NCBI RefSeq assembly: GCF_010882125.1
Contig: NZ_JAAGVZ010000001.1
Span: forward strand, 62,001 to 126,000
Length of the DNA stretch: 64,000 bases
Direction: 5' to 3'
Source of the DNA: Peribacillus alkalitolerans
Lineage (GTDB): Bacteria > Bacillota > Bacilli > Bacillales > DSM-1321
The notes below the pieces were generated by a model. That model was not told where the DNA came from and made no database searches. It was given only the letters and a program-made list of their open reading frames with translations. The position numbers were made by a program, and so were the translations under genes. Shown here one piece after another: positions 59,410 through 64,000 of this stretch (position 1 is the first letter of the stretch; every line of letters starts with the position of its first letter).

Positions 59410-60357
59410 CTAATCCAGGAAATACGATTTCCCTTTCTTATACCCCTTACTTTTCTTTGAATTTAATATTCGTTTGGTTGTATGAATAGAATTAATATGT
59501 AGAAAGTCTCGGGCTTGTAGATTCGTAATCTCACTACTTATTAAGAGTGAATAATCCTTTAATGCTTGTAGGTGAGCATTTTTCGAGGTAAAAGAACAAT
59601 GTTCGCAAACCCATCCCCCATGAATTCTTCTCATAGAATAAATGGAACAGTGTGAACATTGAACACCTTTTTGAAGATCTGTAATGGGAATTTGATATCT
59701 TTGTAGAATGTCAGGGGATAATTTAATGTGGTCACATAGTAGCTTTTCAATTAAGAGAGCTTGATTAAAAGAGGAATTTTCTTCAACCTTATGCTTTTCT
59801 TCAAACTTCATTATTCTTTTAGTTAGAAGCCCCTGTGGAAGAACGATTTGAGATACTGATTTATTTGAAGCTTTTATGACTGCCCGCTCATTACCAATGA
59901 CCACAAGCGGTTCAATAGGAAATGACTGGATATTTGATGCAATCCTCCACTTTTCTAGCTGCTCCACATGCCTTTTCACCTGAATAATTGGATTTGGGAA
60001 AGCTTCTTCCCTATTTTCATTAATTCGAATTAACTGATTGAAGGTTTGATCAAATACTAGTGTTCCTGAAATGTTTTTCACCTCAATGATAGTTACGAAA
60101 GAAGAAGAAACTATCAGTGTATCAATTTGAAAGTAATGGGAGCCGTCGAATAAGCGGAGATCATGCAATATGGAGTATTTATGTTGGGGAAGAAAACTTA
60201 GTGGATAGTCAATGGACCTTTCGCCTTTGTAGCCCGCTAAGCTTTTGGCATAATCCTTCTTTATTATCGGTATTTTAGTATGATCATTAGGTAGCCTCCT
60301 TAATAGTGCTTCGAGTTTCTGCAATAGATCCGACTTGTTACGATTTTTAATTATCAA
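59410..60357 (-). CDS. NERD domain protein 2 (nuclease-like, zinc ribbon, HTH-like C-terminus)
   Basis: A 315-residue paralogue of the protein at 34880-35851, alignable along its full length. NERD residues: GYKGERSIDYPL, FQIDTLIV, TIIEVKNISGTL (residues about 48 to 122). Zinc ribbon: CSHC and CEHC (near 231 and 249). The C-terminal helical part has EITNLQARDFLHINSIHTTK, aligned with the ITNxQxRxFLxxNS of NERD 1. It starts at a TTG behind AAGGAGGGATAAAG. A 20-bp periodic array (array C) begins 94 bases upstream, with a different core from array B. Nuclease activity and repeat binding are hypotheses. Confidence 0.85.
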   Translation of the reverse strand: MIIKNRNKSDLLQKLEALLRRLPNDHTKIPIIKKDYAKSLAGYKGERSIDYPLSFLPQHKYSILHDLRLFDGSHYFQIDTLIVSSSFVTIIEVKNISGTLVFDQTFNQLIRINENREEAFPNPIIQVKRHVEQLEKWRIASNIQSFPIEPLVVIGNERAVIKASNKSVSQIVLPQGLLTKRIMKFEEKHKVEENSSFNQALLIEKLLCDHIKLSPDILQRYQIPITDLQKGVQCSHCSIYSMRRIHGGWVCEHCSFTSKNAHLQALKDYSLLISSEITNLQARDFLHINSIHTTKRILNSKKSKGYKKGKSYFLD

Positions 60358-60450
60358 ACTTTATCCCTCCTTTTAAGATAAAAATAATTTCTCCTGCATC
60401 GTGTGATTCTCCTGCTAAATGCTAATTATCATTGGAATTTCATTTTTAAT

Positions 60451-60550
60451 AGCTAAAGATTCGAAATAATAGCTAATTATATTTTTTTATAGCGAAATAA
60501 TGATGATATTAGCTTTATTCCTATTTTATCAGCGAACTCTCCTAAAACAG
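60451..60550. repeat. 20-bp periodic degenerate array (array C) upstream of NERD gene 2
   Basis: Units start AGCTAAAG, AGCTAATT, AGCGAAAT, AGCTTTAT and AGCGAACT at 60451, 60471, 60491, 60511 and 60531, exactly 20 bases apart. The bases just before each are TAAT, TAAT, TTAT, TATT and TATC. The rest of the 355-base gap between the NERD gene and the divergent hydrolase has no other recognisable feature. Confidence 0.78.
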
Positions 60551-60712
60551 AATCCACTTTCAATAATTCTAAACAAAACCTCCTTAAATTATTAGCGTTA
60601 AACCCCTTGCATGTATTTAAGAGGTTAAACTGTGATACTTGCACAAATTCTTATTATTTGAATAGATTGGTATTTGATTACTCCTTAGAATAAATATAAA
60701 GATGGTGAATTT

Positions 60713-61561
60713 ATGCACAATTTTCTTATAGATTCTTACAAAACTAATTACAATTCTAGTTGGGGAAATGGGTACGAAGCTATTTTCGTACAGGAAGGGT
60801 ATATTAATAGAGATTTTGATTGGCATCAACCACCTTTGACCTTCGTGCTTGTCCATGGTTCATGGGCAGACTCAAGCTTTTGGAGAGGGATTTCTGAAGA
60901 ATTACGAAATTTAGGGCATATAGTCTACACTCCAGATTTACCTGGACATGGTCAAGATAAAAACAAAAACGTGACACACTCAATCATCACAAAATCTGTT
61001 GTTGACTATATTCATGTACACGATTTAACGAATATCATTCTTGTCGGTCACAGCTTTGGCGGTTCAGTTATACAGAAAGTAGCTGAAAGAATTCCAGAGC
61101 GAATAAGGAGGTTAGTATTTTGGAATGCCTTTGTCATTAATGATGGCGAAAGCCTAGCAGACCAGTTCCCTTCGTCAATACAGCAATTTTTTTTAGGTTT
61201 AGCTAACCAGTCTTCTGATAATACTATTCTACTTCCGTTTCCATTTTTCAGAGATATTTTTGTTAATTTAGCAGACCATACACTAGCACAGTATCTCTAT
61301 AAACAAATTACCCCTGAACCAGCAAAGCCTTTCGGTGAAAAATTAAACCTAAAAAAATTTTTTCAGCTTAAGATTCCTAAGAGCTACATTAATCTCTTGG
61401 AGGATACGGCTACTCCTCCTGGTGAATTTGGCTGGCACCCCCATTTATCTAGTCGCTTAGGAATTTACCGATTAATCCAAGGTCATGGTGACCACTTTTC
61501 AACAGCACAGTCTAATCCTAAAAAGGTAGCACACCTTATTATTAAAGCCGGAAGGGATTAA
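60713..61561 (+). CDS. Alpha/beta hydrolase, EstC/salicylate-esterase-like
   Basis: A 282-residue hydrolase with an N-terminal extension of about 40 residues. Core motifs are FVLVHGSWADSSFWR (oxyanion strand, near residue 44), LPGHGQDKN, the nucleophile GHSFGGS (Ser near 114) and the C-terminal histidine in GHGDHFST (near 260). The HGSWAD and GDHF forms are those of the plant methylesterase/EstC-like group. Substrate unknown. The ATG follows GATGGTGAATTT. No signal peptide. Confidence 0.85.
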   Translation: MHNFLIDSYKTNYNSSWGNGYEAIFVQEGYINRDFDWHQPPLTFVLVHGSWADSSFWRGISEELRNLGHIVYTPDLPGHGQDKNKNVTHSIITKSVVDYIHVHDLTNIILVGHSFGGSVIQKVAERIPERIRRLVFWNAFVINDGESLADQFPSSIQQFFLGLANQSSDNTILLPFPFFRDIFVNLADHTLAQYLYKQITPEPAKPFGEKLNLKKFFQLKIPKSYINLLEDTATPPGEFGWHPHLSSRLGIYRLIQGHGDHFSTAQSNPKKVAHLIIKAGRD

Positions 61562-61580
61562 TTTGAATTACTTAAAAAAA

Positions 61581-61867
61581 GGCTGTTTTCTTAAAGTATA
61601 TTGGTTTTAATGTAAATTAACTTTAACTTTCAGAGTTGATTGTAGTGGAGGGCAATCGCTCCTCGAAAATGCATTCGCATTTCCTTTGTGCGGTGTTTAA
61701 TCGAGGAAGCTTATTCAATGTCCTGCGGAAAAAAGAGGGAAGTGGGAGACTCCACAGGTGGTAACGCCGAGGAGGCTCCCACCCTCCCCGCGGAAAGCAA
61801 GTGCCTCTCGCTGCAATCAACGGACAAACTATATCGTCTAATAACAACAATCTAAACGAAAAGAGCC
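61581..61867. repeat. GC-rich MITE-like palindromic repeat, copy 6 (second subfamily, with insertion)
   Basis: Outer inverted ends GGCTGTTTTC and GAAAAGAGCC. Closest to copy 5 (46000-46227): shared TTAACTTTAAC, GAGGGAAGTGG, GACGAGGAG or GCCGAGGAGGCTCCC, CCCGCGGAAAGCAAGTGCCT and CGCTGCAATCAACGGACAAAC. Extra bases at about 61647-61730, starting with AATCGCTCCTCGAAAATGC, are absent from copy 5 and contain their own inverted pair (CTCCTCGA and TCGAGGAA). Confidence 0.85.
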
Positions 61868-61868
61868 T

Positions 61869-61904
61869 TAAAAAAGATCGCCTGAACTAACTCCGGCGAT
61901 CTTT
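61869..61904 (-). terminator. Terminator after nprR
   Basis: AAAGATCGCC pairs with GGCGATCTTT around a 12-base loop, with a T run on the minus strand, ten bases after the nprR stop. Confidence 0.88.
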
Positions 61905-61913
61905 CCAGTCACA

Positions 61914-63173
61914 TTACTGATGAGTAGTCTTATTGACAAAAATATCACCAATCTTCATAGCCTTTTCGAATTGCTTTGTTTTAACATAATGATTGTACAA
62001 TTGTCTTCCATACTTATTAATCAATGTCATCGTGTTATTTGCCTTTAAAAATGGAAAGGCTTTGTCTTCCAAATAGATAAAGTATTGTTTTATTTGGTCC
62101 TCCACTTGTAAGATCAATAGTTTAAATAAATGCTTGTATAGTGGATTATCGAGATCTCTTGCAATTGAAAAACCTTCAGAAACCCGCTTCAATAGTTTCT
62201 TACGAGTAAATAACTCTCCCTCTATACAATTATCTAAATAATTAAATAAGCGATTAAGATATATAGAAGACTGTTTATTTGCCATGTTTAAAGCCTGTCG
62301 GTAATAATCATGAGCACTGGAGTAGTCTTTTCTTTTGTAGTATGCAAATCCTAAGTTATGAATAAGCATGGCTGTAATTTCTGTTTTACCAAGTGATTGG
62401 CTGTCATCGATTAATTGTAGGTATCGTTCAACCTTTTCCTCAAAGTCAGCTTCGGTCGCGCTTTCTTTTTGTACAAGTATAACGGATTCTGCTTGGATTG
62501 CTCTGGAAAAATTATTTGTTCTCTTAAAATATTCAAGGGCTTTTTCTGCATTGATATATGCATTTATTGTGGATTCAATCCAATGATATCCAATAGCTAA
62601 ATGATAGTAAATCTCTTCATTACCGTATTCTTTGTCATTCACTCTTTTTAGTGTTTCAATGGCTTTAATACGATTTTGTGATTCGAAGTTATTACATTTT
62701 TGTAAATAGACTAACCCTAAGACATGCAAATGTAGATTTTTATCGTATGGAGACAAAATAAGATTTTGGTTTTCAATTTGATTGATCAGTTTAAGAGCTT
62801 TATCAGAATTCTGATGTAATAAATAATATCTGGATAGTAGTAGTTTATAAAGACCTGCATGGTTATTGGAAGAATTCTTTTTGAAGAAGGTATCTATCTC
62901 CTGTTTCTTCTTTTCTATTTCTTTCATTCTTTGCATAATGATTGCGTTATGCCATTGATGGAGTTTTTGCTCAATATTTTGGAACGATTCAATTTCTTTC
63001 TGGATGTCGATTTCAAGACGCTTAGAAAACAATGTAATAATTTCTGCTGAATACTTCGTCTGACCTCGTTCAATTTTACTTACATGGGTCGCTGTACATA
63101 TGTCCTTTCCCAATTGTTCTTGTGATAGACCTGCTTTTTTACGGTAATATTTTATGATTTCTCCTTCTAACAT
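61914..63173 (-). CDS. nprR: NprR-like quorum-sensing regulator (HTH plus TPR)
   Basis: A 419-residue RRNPP-type regulator. The N-terminal XRE HTH (residues about 5 to 60) reads YYRKKAGLSQEQLGKDI with CTATHVSKIERGQTKYSAE. The rest is a series of TPR-like helical repeats that would bind a signalling peptide. Length and layout fit NprR/PlcR, and a thermolysin-family protease gene (the usual NprR target) lies next upstream on the same strand. AAGGAGAGACATAC precedes the ATG. No nprX-like peptide gene follows; the terminator starts ten bases after the stop. Confidence 0.85.
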   Translation of the reverse strand: MLEGEIIKYYRKKAGLSQEQLGKDICTATHVSKIERGQTKYSAEIITLFSKRLEIDIQKEIESFQNIEQKLHQWHNAIIMQRMKEIEKKKQEIDTFFKKNSSNNHAGLYKLLLSRYYLLHQNSDKALKLINQIENQNLILSPYDKNLHLHVLGLVYLQKCNNFESQNRIKAIETLKRVNDKEYGNEEIYYHLAIGYHWIESTINAYINAEKALEYFKRTNNFSRAIQAESVILVQKESATEADFEEKVERYLQLIDDSQSLGKTEITAMLIHNLGFAYYKRKDYSSAHDYYRQALNMANKQSSIYLNRLFNYLDNCIEGELFTRKKLLKRVSEGFSIARDLDNPLYKHLFKLLILQVEDQIKQYFIYLEDKAFPFLKANNTMTLINKYGRQLYNHYVKTKQFEKAMKIGDIFVNKTTHQ

Positions 63174-63342
63174 GTATGTCTCTCCTTAACATAAGACAAT
63201 CTAATTTAAATCAACTATCCGAATGCAATATTGTTAGTCCTAATTCTTTATTTTTGTCAGGACTTCCTTCACATTTTCTCAATTCGAAACTTCCTTCCTA
63301 CAAACTTTATGGTCAAATAGTCCATAAGAAACAAGGAACTAC

Positions 63343-63380
63343 AATAAAAAAACCATGAAAGACGAATCCTTCATGGTTTG
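63343..63380 (-). terminator. Terminator after the neutral protease gene
   Basis: AAACCATGAA pairs with TTCATGGTTT around a 10-base loop; TTTTTTTATT follows on the minus strand. Confidence 0.88.
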
Positions 63381-63388
63381 TTCCTAAG

Positions 63389-64000
63389 TTATTGTGCAGG
63401 AACACCTACTGCATCATAAGCATCCATTACTGCTTTTGTTTCTTTTGATGGTGCACCGTTTTTATCCGGATAAAGGTCTCTAGCAGCTTGAATTGCAGCC
63501 TGACGCATTTCTTTAAAGCCGGATGAAGGAGTTAGGTAAAGAGTAAGTGCTCGATAGTAAATTTTTTCAGTTTTTTGTCGAGTAATTCCTGTAACTGTCA
63601 CTCCGTAATGTGTGCCTCCTTCAGAAATTAGGTAGGCTGCTTTATTGTTAATACTACTGTTAATGTGAACGCCACCTTTATCTAAAGTGCCTAAGTAGCG
63701 ACCATCATAATGATCTGGATATCGACCTGATGGAAGATAAGCTGTACTAAGTGCTTTAGAGCCAGGATCGCTTAGAGAACGTAATCCTCCATCCCCAGCT
63801 TTATATGGAGTGAAAATATCTTCACCCATCTCCCACTCTGAAGGGCTAGTAGTTCCATTTGCATGCATTTCAGCCAATGCCCCAAAGATATCGGCAAGCG
63901 ATTCATTGATTGCACCAGACTCATCCTGGTACGTTAGGTTAGCTGTTTTTGAAATGACACCATGCGTCATTTCATGACCCGCTACATCCAAGCCTCCAGC
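63389..64000 (-). CDS. Thermolysin-family (M4) neutral protease, C-terminal part
   Basis: The last 204 codons of a secreted zinc metalloprotease cut by the right window edge. The zinc site HEMTHG (HExxH) is at the start of the visible part, and the third ligand glutamate is in [12 protein letters not shown], 18 residues on. The catalytic His region [15 protein letters not shown] and the C-terminal [14 protein letters not shown] are standard for bacillolysin/NprB. It lies directly upstream of nprR with its own terminator. As in the B. cereus group it is a likely NprR target; the promoter is outside the window. Confidence 0.93.
   Translation of the reverse strand, partial: AGGLDVAGHEMTHGVISKTANLTYQDESGAINESLADIFGALAEMHANGTTSPSEWEMGEDIFTPYKAGDGGLRSLSDPGSKALSTAYLPSGRYPDHYDGRYLGTLDKGGVHINSSINNKAAYLISEGGTHYGVTVTGITRQKTEKIYYRALTLYLTPSSGFKEMRQAAIQAARDLYPDKNGAPSKETKAVMDAYDAVGVPAQ

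Noticed and set aside
35971-60550. Arrays B and C as CRISPR
   Set aside because: The unit is only 20 bp in total with an 8 to 10 bp core, spacers are as repeated as the core in places, and no cas genes are present.
1-64000. tRNA, rRNA, prophage or replication origin
   Set aside because: No clover-leaf with CCA-end context, rRNA motif, phage structural gene or DnaA-box cluster was seen by eye.

Overview
The window looks like a chromosomal segment of a low-GC, spore-forming Bacillaceae bacterium (Bacillus sensu lato). The grounds are the yusD-yusE-yusF-gcvH-yusI-fadE-fadA-fadN-yuzL-fadM order, which largely follows the B. subtilis yus region; the yusU-yusV siderophore genes; SAM (S-box) riboswitches; strong GGAGG-type ribosome binding sites; a Spo0E-like phosphatase; and an NprR regulator beside a thermolysin-type protease. 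No rRNA, tRNA, CRISPR array or intact insertion sequence was found.

Layout. 1-7.9 kb: methionine uptake (metI partial, metN) and sulfhydrylation (metY), each behind an S-box, then yusD, an MFS exporter, yusE, yusF, gcvH and yusI. 8-15.2 kb: the fadN-fadA-fadE beta-oxidation operon with a FadR-type operator, yuzL and a proline dehydrogenase (fadM). 15.2-16.2 kb: repeats and a transposase remnant. 16.2-21.3 kb: a siderophore uptake locus (yusU, FhuF-like reductase, yusV, two permeases, divergent binding protein) with two Fur boxes. 21.3-34.7 kb: cell-wall genes (RodA-like, SH3b amidase), an oxidoreductase, an epimerase-like protein, a DECD-box helicase and many small single genes. 34.8-48.6 kb: a NERD protein, CzrA/CzcD metal resistance, a BtrH_N protein, a nitrilase plus two GNAT genes, gnd and several small regulators. 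48.7-52.4 kb: a TAXI-type TRAP transporter operon. 52.7-64 kb: small proteins, two hydrolases, a PAP2 gene broken by an in-frame stop, an MFS exporter with a possible leader-peptide attenuator, an RND efflux remnant, a BmrA-like ABC exporter, a second NERD protein, and nprR next to a partial neutral protease.

Repeats. Three classes stand out. (1) Six copies of a GC-rich MITE-like palindromic element. (2) A degenerate element of about 130 bp in intergenic DNA. (3) Four short arrays whose conserved cores recur every 20 or 21 bp, about two helical turns; each array has its own core sequence. Two of these arrays lie just upstream of the two paralogous NERD-zinc ribbon-HTH-like genes. That pairing is the best candidate here for an undescribed system: a predicted nuclease family that may bind its own locus-specific iterons.

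Limits: everything was read by eye. Family names rest on remembered motifs, and no database search or structure prediction was run.
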